From Phenylobacterium sp. J367 (lineage in GTDB: Bacteria > Pseudomonadota > Alphaproteobacteria > Caulobacterales > Caulobacteraceae): a stretch of DNA of 64,000 nt. Shown here piece by piece: positions 1 through 10,250 of the stretch (positions are counted from its first letter, which is position 1; the number at the start of each line of letters is the position of its first letter). The translations under genes were made by a program, and so were the position numbers. The stretch is taken from NCBI RefSeq assembly GCF_024699985.1, contig NZ_JAJONA010000001.1:3416501-3480500 (forward strand). Direction: 5' to 3'. The notes below the pieces were generated by a model. The model was not told the origin of the DNA, made no database searches, and was given only the letters and a program-made list of their open reading frames with translations.

Positions 1-103
1 CACCGCGACGCCGGACCCTGCATCGAGCACGACTCCGACCAAGCCGTAGGAACCTTCGCCGGGGGGTTGGGCTTTCTGCGGTCGTCACACGAGGAGTGAA
101 GAC

Positions 104-502
104 ATGAAGCTCAACCACCTGCTCACCGCCGCGGCGGCCTGTGCGCTGCTCGGCGGCGCCGCCCACGCCCAATCCAACGCCGCCCAGCCGGGCGAGCGCA
201 CCGGCGACTGGAACGGCGCGCACGCGCCGACCGACGGCTCGCTCACCAGCGAACGCGTCCAGCCGTCGCACGGCACGTCGGTCACCACCGTGACCACCAC
301 CACGGCCGAGCCTTACGACACCGCGCCGGTCGCCGACGCGGCGGTCGCGCCGGACGCTACCGCGGACGTCTCCGCGACGGCGCCGAGCGTGACGACCACC
401 CTGGTCACCAACGGCCCGGTGCCGGATACGGCGGAAAATCGCGCCAGGTTCGGCGGCCCGATGTCCCTCGCCGGCAAGATGACCGCCGCCCGCGGCAACT
501 AG
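104..502 (+). CDS. Secreted hypothetical protein with Thr/Val/Ala-rich middle (paralog 1)
   Basis: A 132-residue protein with a clear Sec signal peptide (hydrophobic run at residues 5-18, cleavage after AHA). The mature part is rich in Thr, Ala and Pro, with a run of threonines near residue 65, and looks unstructured. The last 30 residues (from [17 protein letters not shown] to a terminal AARGN) are almost the same as the end of the next gene, so the two are tandem paralogs. A good ribosome site (GAGGAG) lies 8 bases before the ATG. It is probably a small periplasmic or envelope protein; no family is recognised and no function is proposed. Confidence 0.75.
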   Translation: MKLNHLLTAAAACALLGGAAHAQSNAAQPGERTGDWNGAHAPTDGSLTSERVQPSHGTSVTTVTTTTAEPYDTAPVADAAVAPDATADVSATAPSVTTTLVTNGPVPDTAENRARFGGPMSLAGKMTAARGN

Positions 503-536
503 TCCACGCCGTCGTTCCAGCCGCTTCCGAAGCGGC

Positions 537-567
537 GACCGGCGCCGTCGTTCGCACGGCGCCGGTC
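537..567. other. Strong hairpin between the tandem paralogs
   Basis: A perfect 12-bp stem (GACCGGCGCCGT / ACGGCGCCGGTC) closes a 7-base loop. No T run follows, so it is not a standard intrinsic terminator. It may stabilise the upstream mRNA or separate expression of the two paralogs. Confidence 0.5.
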
Positions 568-638
568 TCGACGCGTGCAAGCGGAACCATCGACCTGCGA
601 TTGCGCTTTTCTCCGCACCGAGACCCAGGAGCGCAACC

Positions 639-1064
639 ATGACCCTCAGGACCCTGTTCGCCGCGGCTGCCGCCTCGGCGCTCTTCGCCGGCGCGGCCTA
701 CGCCCAAGCCCCGGCCCCGACCAGCACCACGACCGCCACCCCCGCCGGCCAGGTGAACACGCCCGCGGACGGCACGGCCCCGCCGTCGGCCCCGGCCGTC
801 GAATCCACGACCACCACGACCACCACGACCACCGGCGCGACGCCGGGCGACACCACGGGCGCGACCGTCAGCACCGACGCCACCGTCAGCGCGACGGCGC
901 CGGCGACCAGCGTCAGCGAGACGGCGATCAACGCCTCGACAGGCGCCTCCGTCACCACCACCCTGACCACCAACGGCCCGGTGCCGGACACCGCCGAGAA
1001 CCGCGCCAAGTACGGCGGTCCGCTCTCGCGCGCCGGCAAGATGACGAGCGCCCGCGGGAACTGA
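639..1064 (+). CDS. Secreted hypothetical protein with Thr-rich middle (paralog 2)
   Basis: A 141-residue protein with a Sec signal peptide (cleavage probably after AYA near residue 22). The middle is low-complexity Thr/Ala/Pro with nine threonines in a row near residue 62. The C-terminal motif ([17 protein letters not shown] ... GKMTSARGN) matches paralog 1, while the middle differs in sequence but not in composition. That pattern suggests the C-terminal 30 residues are the functional part. A ribosome site (CAGGAG) lies 7 bases before the start. Function unknown. Confidence 0.75.
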   Translation: MTLRTLFAAAAASALFAGAAYAQAPAPTSTTTATPAGQVNTPADGTAPPSAPAVESTTTTTTTTTGATPGDTTGATVSTDATVSATAPATSVSETAINASTGASVTTTLTTNGPVPDTAENRAKYGGPLSRAGKMTSARGN

Positions 1065-1095
1065 CAGCCAAGCTGTCACCGCGCTTGAAGCCAAG

Positions 1096-1127
1096 GTCGG
1101 CGGGCCCTATGGTCCGCCGACTTTTTT
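1096..1127 (+). terminator. Intrinsic terminator after the paralog pair
   Basis: An 8-bp GC stem (GTCGGCGG / CCGCCGAC) with a 10-base loop is followed directly by six Ts. It ends 25 bases before the glyQ start, so the secreted paralogs and the glyQ operon are separate units. Confidence 0.85.
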
Positions 1128-1152
1128 GCGCCTGCGAACAAGCCCCTTTCCG

Positions 1153-2037
1153 ATGCCTGAGAAGCCCCTTTCGTTTCAGGGCCTGATCCTGAAACTCCAC
1201 GACTATTGGAGCCAGCAGGGCTGCGTGATCCTGCAGCCCTATGACGTCGAGGTCGGCGCGGGCACGCTCTCGCCGATGACGGTCCTGCGCACCCTCGGCC
1301 CGAAGCCGTGGAAGGTCGCCTACGTCCAGCCCTCGCGTCGTCCCGCGGACGGCCGATACGGCGAGAACCCGAACCGTCTGCACCAACACCACCAGTATCA
1401 GGTGATCCTGAAGCCGAACCCGGAGAACCTGCAGGACCTCTACCTGGGCAGCCTGGAGGCCATCGGGATCGACCCGATGCTGCACGACCTGCGCTTCGTC
1501 GAGGACGACTGGGAGAACCCCACCGTCGGCGCCTGGGGCCTCGGCTGGGAGGTCTGGTGCGACGGGATGGAGATCACCCAGTACACCTACTTCCAGCAAG
1601 TGGGCGGCCTGGACGTCTTCCCCGTGGCCGGCGAACTGACCTACGGCCTGGAACGGCTCAGCCTCTATCTGCAGGACCAGGACAACGTCTACGACTTGGA
1701 TTTCAATGGGGAATTCAAGTACGGCGACATCTTCCTGGCCAACGAGCAGCAGTTCTCCGCCTTCGAGCTGGAAGTGGCCGACGTGGAGACCTGCAAGCGC
1801 CAGTTCGAGGACATGGAGCGGCAGGTCCCGCGCATCCTCGCGGCGCGCGGCCGCCAGGGTCAGCCCCTGGCCCTGCCGGCCTACGACCACGTGCTGAAGG
1901 CCAGCCACCTGTTCAACATCATGGACGCCCGTGGCGCGATCGCCGTCGCCGAGCGCCAGAGCTACATCGGCCGCATCCGCGACCTCACCAAGATGTGCGC
2001 CGAGGCCTGGGTCGAGAGCCAGGGCGGGAACGCCTGA
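1153..2037 (+). CDS. glyQ: Glycyl-tRNA synthetase alpha subunit
   Basis: The catalytic subunit of the bacterial alpha2beta2 glycyl-tRNA synthetase, which charges tRNA-Gly with glycine in the cytoplasm. The 294-residue length fits the family. The class II core is clear: [17 protein letters not shown] at the N-terminus, then ...[23 protein letters not shown] (motif 2 region) and [13 protein letters not shown] segment with [14 protein letters not shown]. The ATG at 1153 (MPEKPLSFQ) is preferred over an in-frame TTG at 1126, which falls inside the terminator. Its stop overlaps the next start by one base (TGATG), so glyQ, the lipoprotein gene and glyS form one tightly coupled operon. Confidence 0.97.
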   Translation: MPEKPLSFQGLILKLHDYWSQQGCVILQPYDVEVGAGTLSPMTVLRTLGPKPWKVAYVQPSRRPADGRYGENPNRLHQHHQYQVILKPNPENLQDLYLGSLEAIGIDPMLHDLRFVEDDWENPTVGAWGLGWEVWCDGMEITQYTYFQQVGGLDVFPVAGELTYGLERLSLYLQDQDNVYDLDFNGEFKYGDIFLANEQQFSAFELEVADVETCKRQFEDMERQVPRILAARGRQGQPLALPAYDHVLKASHLFNIMDARGAIAVAERQSYIGRIRDLTKMCAEAWVESQGGNA

Positions 2038-2540
2038 TGCGTGCGCTCACCATCGGCGCCGCCATGACGCTGCTTGCCGCGTGCGGGCAGGGCGGCGCTG
2101 CGCCCGCGGCCGAAGCGATCGTTCAGCCCCCGGCGGAGGATGCCGCTCTTGCCGCGGCCGAGAAGCGGGCCCGCGAGACCCTGCCCGTCTTCTGGAGCAA
2201 GTTCGATCAGCAGGCTCCTGGGACGAGTAACTACAGCGTCAAGGTCGCTCTCCAGGCGCCCGGCGGCTACACGGAACACATTTGGGCGCAGCCCCTGACC
2301 CACAGCGAGGCCGAGGTGGTGGCCAAGCTGCTCAACGATCCCGTGCGCGTGACCGGTCTTGCGTACGGCTCCGAGGTGCGCGTCCAGCCGAACCAGATTT
2401 CGGACTGGGCCTACGGCAAGGACGGAAAATACTACGGCCACTTCACGACACGTGCCTTGACCCAGTACGCCACACCCGAACAGCGGGCCCAGGCTGCTGC
2501 GATCCTCGCCGCCGAGCCGCTTGAAACCGAAGTCCGCTGA
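2037..2540 (+). CDS. DUF2314-domain lipoprotein between glyQ and glyS
   Basis: A 167-residue protein that starts inside the glyQ stop codon (TGATG) and ends inside the glyS start codon (again TGATG), so it must be co-translated with both synthetase subunits. The N-terminus looks like a lipoprotein signal with a LLAAC lipobox at residues 12-16. From about residue 60 it matches the DUF2314 pattern: SVKVAL...EHIWAQPL, NDPV...GSEVRV..NQISDW.YGKDGKYYGHFTTR. DUF2314 has no assigned role. Nothing here suggests a part in aminoacylation; the link to glyQS seems to be transcriptional and translational only. Confidence 0.85.
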   Translation: MRALTIGAAMTLLAACGQGGAAPAAEAIVQPPAEDAALAAAEKRARETLPVFWSKFDQQAPGTSNYSVKVALQAPGGYTEHIWAQPLTHSEAEVVAKLLNDPVRVTGLAYGSEVRVQPNQISDWAYGKDGKYYGHFTTRALTQYATPEQRAQAAAILAAEPLETEVR

Positions 2541-4550
2541 TGCCCCAACTTCTTCTTGAACTGTTCTCCGAAGAGATCCCCGCGCGCATGCAGGCCAACG
2601 CCGCGCGCGACCTGGAGCGCCTGGCGCGGGAGAAGCTCGCCGCCGAAGGGCTGCTCCCCGAGGCGCTGAAGACCTTCGCCGGTCCGCGCCGCCTGACCCT
2701 GGTGGCCGAGGGGCTGCCCGCCGCCCAGGCCGACCGCCACGAGGAGGTGAAGGGCCCGCGCGCCAACGCCCCCGAGCAGGCGCTGGAAGGCTTCCTGCGC
2801 AAGAACGGCCTGACCCGGGACCAGCTCGTCGAGAAGGACGGCGTCTACTTCGCCCACCTTCACCGCAAGGGCCGGCAGACCGCCGAGATCGTCACCGAGA
2901 TGGTCGAGGCGATCGTCCGCAACTTCCCCTGGCCGAAGTCGATGGTTTCCGGGACCAGCCGGCTGCGCTGGGTGCGGCCGCTGAAGCGCATCCTCTGCGT
3001 CTTCGACGGCGAGGTCGTGCCGCTGAACATCGAAGGCATCGTGGCCGGCGACCTGACCGAGGGGCATCGGTTCATGGGCTCGAAGCAGCCGATCCGCGCC
3101 CGCGACTTCGACGCCTACCAGGACGGCCTGGTCGGCAACGCGGTCGTGCTCGATCCCGAGGAGCGCAAGGAACGGATCATGGATGCGGCGCGCACGCTCG
3201 CGTTCGCCCGCAACTTCGAGCTCGTCGAGGACGAGGGCCTCCTGGAAGAGGTCGCCGGCCTCGCCGAATGGCCGGTTCCGGTGATGGGCGACATGGACCC
3301 CGTGTTCCTGGAACTGCCGCCCGAGGTCATCCGCACGTCCATGCGGGTGCACCAGCGCTACTTCGCGGTCCGCGACCCGAAGTCGGGCTTCCTGGTCCCG
3401 CACTTCATCACCGTGGCCAACATCCAGGCCAAGGACGGCGGCGAGACCATCGCGCTCGGCAACGCCAAGGTGCTGTCGGCGCGCCTGTCGGACGCCAGGT
3501 TCTTCTGGACGGAAGACCAGCGGACGAAGCTCGCCGACCGGCTGGAGAAGCTGAAGGGCGTCACCTTCCACGCCAAGCTCGGCACCATGTACGAGCGGGT
3601 CGAGCGGATCGCGGCCCTGGCCGGCGAGCTCGCGCCCTATGTCCGCGACGACGCAGAGACCAAGGCGAAGGCGATCGAGGCCGCCAGGCTCGCCAAGGCC
3701 GACCTGACCACCGGAATGGTGGGCGAGTTTCCCGAGCTCCAAGGTCTCATGGGCGGATACTACGCCGACAAGGAGCGCCTCGACCCCGAGATCGCCGACG
3801 CCATCCGCCACCACTACCGCCCGCAGGGCCCGAGCGACGATGTGCCGGTCCAGGCCGTGGCCGCCACCGTGGCCCTGGCCGACAAGCTGGACACCCTCAT
3901 CAGCTTCTTCGGCATCGACGAGAAGCCGACGGGCAGCCGCGATCCGTTCGCGCTCCGCCGCGCGGCCCTGGGCGTTATCCGCATCCTCCTGCAGAACCGC
4001 GCCCGGCTGCCGCTGCGCACCTTCTGTTCGCCGGAGCTCATCGCCTTCTTCGCCGACCGCCTGACCGTTCTCCTGCGCGAGCAGGGGCAGCGGCATGATC
4101 TCGTCCAGGCGGTGTTCGCCCTGGGCGACGACGATCTCGTGCGGATCGTCTCCCGCGTGAACGCCCTCGACGGCTTCCTGGGCTCCGAGGACGGGAAGAA
4201 CCTCCTCGCCGGCTACAAGCGTGCCGTGAACATCCTGAAGGCCGAGGAAAAGAAGGGGCCCGCTGCCGAGCGGCGAGCCCGTCGAGATGGCCGGGGCGCC
4301 GGACGAGGAGCTCGGCCTGATCGCGCGGGCCGGCCACGTGGAGATCGAGGTCGCCAAGGCGCTGGAGCGCGAGGATTTCGAAGCCGCCATGCGCGAACTC
4401 GCCAAGCTGCGCGAGCCGGTGGACGCTTTCTTCGAGAAGGTTTTGGTGAACTCGGACGTCGCTGCGGAACGGGACAACCGGTTGCGGCTTCTGGTGAAGG
4501 TTCGCGACGCCATGGGGCGGGTTGCGGACTTCTCACAGGTTACGGGTTGA
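2540..4550 (+). CDS. glyS: Glycyl-tRNA synthetase beta subunit (apparent +1 frameshift near 4262)
   Basis: The tRNA-binding beta subunit of glycyl-tRNA synthetase. The protein starts MPQLLLELFSEEIPARMQ, the standard GlyS N-terminus, and runs about 670 residues. One reading frame covers 2540 to about 4262 and ends at ...LKAEEKKGP. The C-terminal anticodon-binding-like part (from PVEMAGAPDEELGLIARAG to the stop at 4548-4550) is in the next frame, so one extra G in the run at 4257-4264 breaks the gene. Because glyS is essential and has no second copy here, a sequencing error is the likely cause. Position right after glyQ confirms the call. Confidence 0.93.
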
Positions 4551-4588
4551 TCCCGGCCCCGGCCGGGACTTTCGGAGGGTTTCGACAT

Positions 4589-7286
4589 ATGACGGCCGAC
4601 ACGATGGTGAAGACGCGCTGGGTCTATGCCTTCGGCGGCGGGGGCGCCGACGGCGACGCCTCGATGAAGAACCTGCTCGGCGGCAAGGGCGCGAACCTCG
4701 CCGAGATGTCCTCGCTCGGCCTGCCGGTGCCGCCCGGCTTCACCATCACCACGGAAGCCTGCGTCCACTACTACGCCAACGAACGGCAGTATCCGGCCGA
4801 CCTCAAGGCCCAGGTGGCCGCGGGCCTTAAGACCGTCGAGAGCCTGACCGGCAAGACCTTCGGCGACGCCGCCAATCCGCTGCTGGTCTCGGTGCGCTCC
4901 GGCGCGCGGGCCTCGATGCCCGGGATGATGGACACGGTCCTCAACCTCGGTCTCAACGACGAGACCGCCGAGGGCCTGGCCGCACTGGCCGGCGACCGCC
5001 GCTTCGCCTTCGACAGCTACCGCCGCTTCATCCAGATGTACTCGGCCGTGGTTCTGGACCTCGACCACCACATGTTCGAGGAGATCCTCGACGAGCATAA
5101 GGACCGGCTGGACACCCACGTCGACACCGGCCTCTCGGCCGAGGACTGGGAGGCCGTCGTCGCCGACTACAAGCGCGCCGTCGAGCGCGAGCTCGGCCGG
5201 CCGTTCCCGCAGGATCCGCACGAGCAGCTCTGGGGCGCCATCGGGGCGGTGTTCGCCAGCTGGATGAACGACCGGGCGAAGTTCTATCGCCGCATGCACG
5301 ACATCCCCGAGAGCTGGGGCACGGCGGTGAACGTCCAGTCCATGGTGTTCGGCAACATGGGCGAGACCTCGGCCACCGGCGTGGCCTTCACCCGCAACCC
5401 CTCGACCGGCGAGAACCGGCTCTACGGCGAGTTCCTCATCAATGCCCAGGGCGAGGACGTGGTCGCGGGCATCCGCACCCCGCAGGCGCTGACCAAGATC
5501 GCCCGCGAGGAGATGGGCGAGAAGAACCCCTCCATGGAGGAGGCCCTTCCGGAGGTCTTCACCCAGTTCAAGTCCGTCGTGGAGAAGCTCGAGAAACACT
5601 ACCGCGACATGCAGGACATCGAGTTCACGGTGGAGAAGGGCCGTCTGTACATGCTGCAGACGCGCAACGGCAAAAGGACGGCCAAGGCAGCCCTGAAGGT
5701 CGCCGTGGACCTCGCCTCCGAGGGCCTGATCACCAAGGAAGAGGCGGTGATGCGGGTGGAGCCCGGCAGCCTCGACCAGCTCCTGCACCCGACCATCGAC
5801 CCGGGCAGCCCGCGCGACGTGATCGCCAATGGCCTGCCGGCCTCGCCCGGCGCCGCCACCGGCAAGGTCGTGTTCACCGCGGAGGAGGCCGAGAAGCTCG
5901 GCGGCTCCGGCGAGGCGGTGATCCTGATGCGCGAGGAGACCAGCCCCGAGGACATCCGCGGCATGGACGCGGCCCGCGGCATCGTCACCGCCCGCGGCGG
6001 CATGACCAGCCACGCCGCCGTGGTGGCCCGCGGCATGGGCCGCCCCTGCGTCTCCGGCGCCGGCGAGATCCGCATCGACCAGAAGGTCGGCGAGTTCCAC
6101 TGCCGGGGCAAGACCTTCAAGGCCTACGACGTCATCACCATCGACGGCTCCACCGGCGAGGTGCTGGCCGGCCAGGTGAAGATGATCGAGCCGGAGCTCT
6201 CCGGCGACTTCGCCACCCTGATGGGCTGGGCCGACAGCGTGCGCCGCCTGAAGGTGCGCGCCAACGCCGAGACCGCGCTCGACGCCAAGACCGCCCGCCA
6301 GTTCGGCGCGGAGGGGATCGGGCTCTGCCGCACCGAGCACATGTTCTTCGATCCCGACCGGATCGCCGCTGTGCGCGAGATGATCCTGGCCGACGACGAG
6401 GCCGGCCGCCGCACGGCGCTGGAGAAGATCCTGCCGATGCAGCGCCGGGACTTCGTGGAGCTGTTCGGGATCATGGAGGGTCTGCCGGTCACCATCCGGC
6501 TGCTCGACCCGCCGCTGCACGAGTTCCTGCCGCATACCGAGGAGGACGTGGCCTCGGTCGCGGCCGCCACCGGCCTCGACCCGAAGAAGCTGCTGCGGCG
6601 GGCCAAGGAGCTGCACGAGGTGAACCCCATGCTGGGCCACCGCGGCTGCCGCCTCGGCGTGGCCTATCCCGAGATCTACGAGATGCAGGTGCGGGCCATC
6701 ATCGAGGCCGCCTGCGAGGTTTCGAAGGCCGGCAAGCCGGCCCCGATCCCGGAGATCATGCACCCGCTCGTCGCCAAGGGCGAGGAGATGAAGTTCCTCC
6801 GCCTTCTCACGGACAAGACAGCGAAAAAGGTCATCGAAGAGCAGGGCTGCCAGATCGAGTACATGGTCGGCACCATGGTCGAGCTGCCGCGCGCCGCGAT
6901 CCGCGCCGGCGACCTGGCCGAGAACGCCGAGTTCTTCTCGTTCGGCACCAACGACCTGACCCAGACGACCTTCGGCATCAGCCGGGATGACCTCGGGCCG
7001 GTTCCTGAACGCCTACATCGAGAAGGGCATCTTCGAGAAGGACCCCTTCGTGAGCCTCGACCAGGAGGGCGTCGGCGACCTGATCCGCATCGCCGCCGAG
7101 CGGGGACGGGCCGTGCGGCCGGACGTGAAGCTCGGCATCTGCGGCGAGCACGGGGGCGATCCCGCCTCGATCCAGTTCTGCGAGGACGTGGGCCTCGACT
7201 ACGTGAGCTGCTCGGCCTACCGCGTGCCGATCGCCCGCCTGGCGGCGGCCCAGGCCGCCATTGGCGAGCGCGAGAAGGACCGCTGA
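4589..7286 (+). CDS. ppdK: Pyruvate, phosphate dikinase (apparent +1 frameshift near 6990)
   Basis: Interconverts pyruvate, ATP and phosphate with phosphoenolpyruvate, AMP and pyrophosphate. About 898 residues, the normal length. In order: ATP-grasp domain ([21 protein letters not shown] near residue 25), the swivelling phosphohistidine domain ([16 protein letters not shown], catalytic His near residue 475), and the PEP-binding barrel ending in [10 protein letters not shown] with its catalytic Cys. The frame changes at about 6990: SRDD is followed in the next frame by [12 protein letters not shown], so one extra C is present. Start ATG 4589 has AGGGT upstream. A sequencing error is likely. 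It follows glyS by 38 bases but may have its own promoter. Confidence 0.94.
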
Positions 7287-7810
7287 GCGGCGGCTTCGAG
7301 ATCGCGGGGCCGGCGGACCTGCCGGCCGTCGCGGCCCTCGTGAACTCCGCCTACCGCGGCGAGAGTTCGCGCGCCGGCTGGACCACCGAGGCGGACTACC
7401 TCGGCGGCCAGCGCACCGACCCGGCCAAGCTGGCGCGCGACCTGGCCGAGACGCCGGGCGCGCGCATCCACGTGCTGCGCGAAGCCGGCGAGATGATCGC
7501 CTGCTTCTGGCTGGAGCCCCTGGGGGACGGGAAGGGCGCTTACGTCGCCATGCTGACCGTCCGGCCGGACCTCCAGGCCCGCGGTCTCGGCCGGCGGCTG
7601 CTGGAGGCGGCGGAGGCGGAAGCGGCGAGGGCCGGGAAGACGCGGATGCAGCTCAGCGTCGTCCAGGTCCGCGACACCCTGATCGCCTGGTACCAGCGGC
7701 GCGGCTACGTCCTGACCGGCGAGCGGCGGCCGTTCCCCTATGGCGACGCCCAGTTCGGCGAGCCCATGCGCGACGACCTGGAGTTCGTTGTGCTGGAGAA
7801 GCGGCTCTAG
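7283..7810 (+). CDS. GNAT-family N-acetyltransferase
   Basis: A protein of about 175 residues with the acetyl-CoA fold: [19 protein letters not shown] at the N-terminus, the motif A region [19 protein letters not shown] (acetyl-CoA pyrophosphate loop QARGLG) and a C-terminal [22 protein letters not shown]. The substrate is unknown. The start is uncertain: the frame is open upstream, no ATG or GTG lies before the fold begins, and a CTG at 7283 that overlaps the ppdK stop is the best placed candidate. The stop overlaps the end of the convergent ExoD-family gene by four bases. Confidence 0.8.
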   Translation: MSGGFEIAGPADLPAVAALVNSAYRGESSRAGWTTEADYLGGQRTDPAKLARDLAETPGARIHVLREAGEMIACFWLEPLGDGKGAYVAMLTVRPDLQARGLGRRLLEAAEAEAARAGKTRMQLSVVQVRDTLIAWYQRRGYVLTGERRPFPYGDAQFGEPMRDDLEFVVLEKRL

Positions 7811-8400
7811 GCCAGCAGCCGCCAGACGATCAGGCCGATCAGGCTTGCGCTGATCGCCAGCGCGAGGATCACCAGCAGGCCGTCGCGCACCACCAGGGCC
7901 AGGCCGAAGGTGAAGATCGCCAGGCTGGGAAAGAAGGCCACGAAGGGCAGCAGCTCCAGCGGCGGCGTGCAGAGCGCGAGCAGCACGCAGATCGCGGCCA
8001 CCAGCTTGTCGGCCCAGGGCTTCGTGAACACCGCCAGGCGCGGCCGGGTGAGCCGGTCGACGACGCGTACCGGCCTCTGACTGGCGTGGACGGTCTTGCG
8101 GAGCGCCGTGGCGCGCACCGAGAGCTTCTCGATCATCCGCGGCACCCAGACGCTTTCGCGGCCCAGGAGCAGTTGCACGGCGACCAGCAGGGTGATCACC
8201 GCGATCAGGCTGGGCACCGTCGGGATCGCCGAGACGGGCGTCATCCCGGCCAGGCCGGCGACCAGCAACAGAGGGCCGAAGGAGCGCTTGCCCACCGTGT
8301 CCAGGATTTCGCCCACGGACACGCGGGCGCCGTTGCTGTTCGCCGCCTTGTCGAGGTCGTCGAGGACCTCCTGCAGGTCGCGGGTGCGCAGTTCCGCCAT
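7807..8400 (-). CDS. ExoD-family (exopolysaccharide synthesis) membrane protein
   Basis: A 197-residue inner membrane protein with about four hydrophobic helices. The N-terminal part (LQEVLDDL..., VSVGEILDTVGKRSFGPLLL) and the segment VSAIPTVPSLIAVITLLVAVQLLLG are characteristic of the ExoD family, named after a rhizobial exopolysaccharide and symbiosis gene. Its biochemical activity is not known. The gene converges on the acetyltransferase and is followed by 48 bases before the amidohydrolase, both on the minus strand. Confidence 0.85.
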   Translation of the reverse strand: MAELRTRDLQEVLDDLDKAANSNGARVSVGEILDTVGKRSFGPLLLVAGLAGMTPVSAIPTVPSLIAVITLLVAVQLLLGRESVWVPRMIEKLSVRATALRKTVHASQRPVRVVDRLTRPRLAVFTKPWADKLVAAICVLLALCTPPLELLPFVAFFPSLAIFTFGLALVVRDGLLVILALAISASLIGLIVWRLLA

Positions 8401-8448
8401 CCAGGCCTCCGGGGTCAGGAGGCCAGAACGCGCGGGAAGCGGTTTCGG

Positions 8449-10168
8449 CTACCAGGTCCAGTCCGACGCTTTCGCCTTGCAGCCGCCGCCTGGCGCGCCG
8501 GTCCAGCCGCGGCCCCGCACGACGCGGCCTGGCCGGGCCGCGGTGGGTTCGCCGTCGGCCAGGGCCAACTGGCCGTTCACCACCACATGGCTGACACCGG
8601 TCGCGAACTGCTGCGGCTTGTCGAAGGTCGCGTGGTCCTGGATCGCCGCCGGGTCGAACACAACCACGTCGGCGAAGTAGCCGTCCTTCAGCCGGCCGCG
8701 CTCGGCGATCCCGAGGTTCGCCGCCGGCTGGGCGGAGAGCTTTCGAACAGCCTCGGCCAGGGTCAGCCGCTTCTCCTCGCGCACGTACTTCGCCAGCAGC
8801 CGGGCGAAATTGCCGTAGGCGCGCGGGTGGGTGGAGGGAGAGCAGGAAGGGGCCCTCGGGCGCCTGGCCCTCGGCGTCCGAACCGAAGCTCATCCAGGGG
8901 AGCGCCGTCTGGCGCGCGACGTTCTCCTCGGACATCAGGAAATAGACCACCTGCACGCGGGAGCCGTCCTCGATCACGAGATCGATGGCGGCGTCCTCAG
9001 GGCTGACCCCGCGTTGGCTGGCGACCTCGGCCAGGGTCTTGCCGGTCAGCGGCTTCAGCTTCGGGTTCTTGAAGCCGACCAGCAGGGTGCCCTCGGCGCC
9101 GGCGTTGCGCTGCAGGTTCTCGAACCCCTTGGGCGGAGCGCGCATCTCGGCCAGGACCTTGGCCCGGGTGGCGGGGTCCTTCAGCCGCTCGATCCACTTC
9201 TCCACGCCGCCGGCCTGAACCCAGGTCGGCATGGCCGCGTCGAGACCGGTGGAGCCGGCGGGGTAGGTGTACATGTCGGCCGTGATCCGCAGGCCCTGGG
9301 CGCGGGCGGCCTCGACCTTCGCGATGGCTTGGTCGAGCTTGCCCCAGTTCTCCTGGCCGGACGCCTTCAGGTGGTAGATCTCGGCCGGCGCGCCGGAGCG
9401 GCGGGAGATCTCGATCAGCTCGTCGATCGCTTCCAGCAGGCGCGCGCCTTCCGAGCGCATGTGACTGATGTAGATCCCGCCGCAGCGCCCGGCCTCGGTG
9501 GCCAGGGCGACCAGCTCGTCCGTTTCGGCGAAGGAGCCGGGCGCATAGATCAGGCTCGTGCCGACGCCCAGGGCGCCGTCCTGCATGGCCTGCACGACCA
9601 GGGCCCGCATCTTCGCGAGCTGCTCGGGCGTCGGGTCCACGTCGTCCTGGCCGAGGATGTTCACCCGCACCGTCTCCGCCCCCACGAAGGAGGCGACGTT
9701 CTGCGAGACGCCCTTCGCCTGGAGATGGCGCAGATACTGGTCGAGCGTGGTCCAGGCGACGTCGTACTTGATGTCGGACTGGTTGCGCACCGTGTAGGCC
9801 TTCTGGGCGTCGCTCCAGGGGCCCATGGAGGTCCCTTCGCCCATCACCTGCAGGGTGACGCCCTGGCGAAGCTCCGACTGGCCGCGGCCGTCGTAGAGCA
9901 GGCTCTCGGTCGACCAGGACAGCATGTTGATGAAGCCCGGAGAGACGGCCTTGCCCGTGGCGTTCACCTCCGCCTTCGCCGTGCCCGGAGCCTTCGGTCC
10001 CACATACACGATGCGGTCGCCGCGGACTGCGACATCGCCCTTGAAGGGCTGGCCGCCCGAGCCGTCGTAGATCTCGCCGCCGCGGATCACCAGGTCGTAG
10101 CCCGGCTGGGCGAGGGCGGAGGTGGCGAGCAGCAGGCTCAGGCCCGCGGCCACGGCGAAGGTCTTCAT
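8449..10168 (-). CDS. D-aminoacylase-like amidohydrolase, exported (apparent +1 frameshift near 8836)
   Basis: A secreted member of the N-acyl-D-amino-acid deacylase branch of the amidohydrolases, about 570 residues. Signal peptide at residues 1-20 (cleavage after ALA), then YDLVIRGGEIYDGSGG, the beta-sandwich start. The barrel keeps YISHMRSEG and EIYHLKASG (two metal-type histidines) and MSFGSDAEG (catalytic-type Asp). The usual HxH metal motif after GFI is replaced by NMLSWSTE, and the usual Cys region reads VMGEGTSMGP, so metal binding is altered. The frame changes near 8836 (FLLS, then STHPRAYGNFARLL in the next frame), one extra C in a C-rich run. The ATG at 10168 has GGGGGAG upstream. 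Confidence 0.85.
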
Positions 10169-10236
10169 GCGGAAAGCTCCCCCAGACTGGAGGGAGGGTA
10201 GTCAGGTCTTCCGCCATCCGGCCACCCCTTCTCCGC

Positions 10237-10250
10237 TCATCCCGGCGAAA
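10237..10250 (+). repeat. Left copy of the 14-bp island-flanking repeat (candidate attL)
   Basis: TCATCCCGGCGAAA occurs here and again at 43097-43110 in the same orientation. Here it is preceded by CCGC and followed by unrelated sequence; at the right copy it is followed by GCCGGGATCC, completing a REP-like palindrome. This fits a target sequence split by integration. Confidence 0.6.

Noticed and set aside
2432..6763. 1443-codon open frame on the minus strand opposite glyS and ppdK
   Set aside because: Antisense shadow of high-GC genes; the translation is His/Gly/Ala/Val/Arg-rich without any domain.
2540..7810. A single open frame of 1756 codons covering glyS, ppdK and the acetyltransferase
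   Set aside because: It only looks like a giant fusion because two one-base insertions put three separate genes in the same open frame; each gene has its own start, family length and stop in the expected frame.
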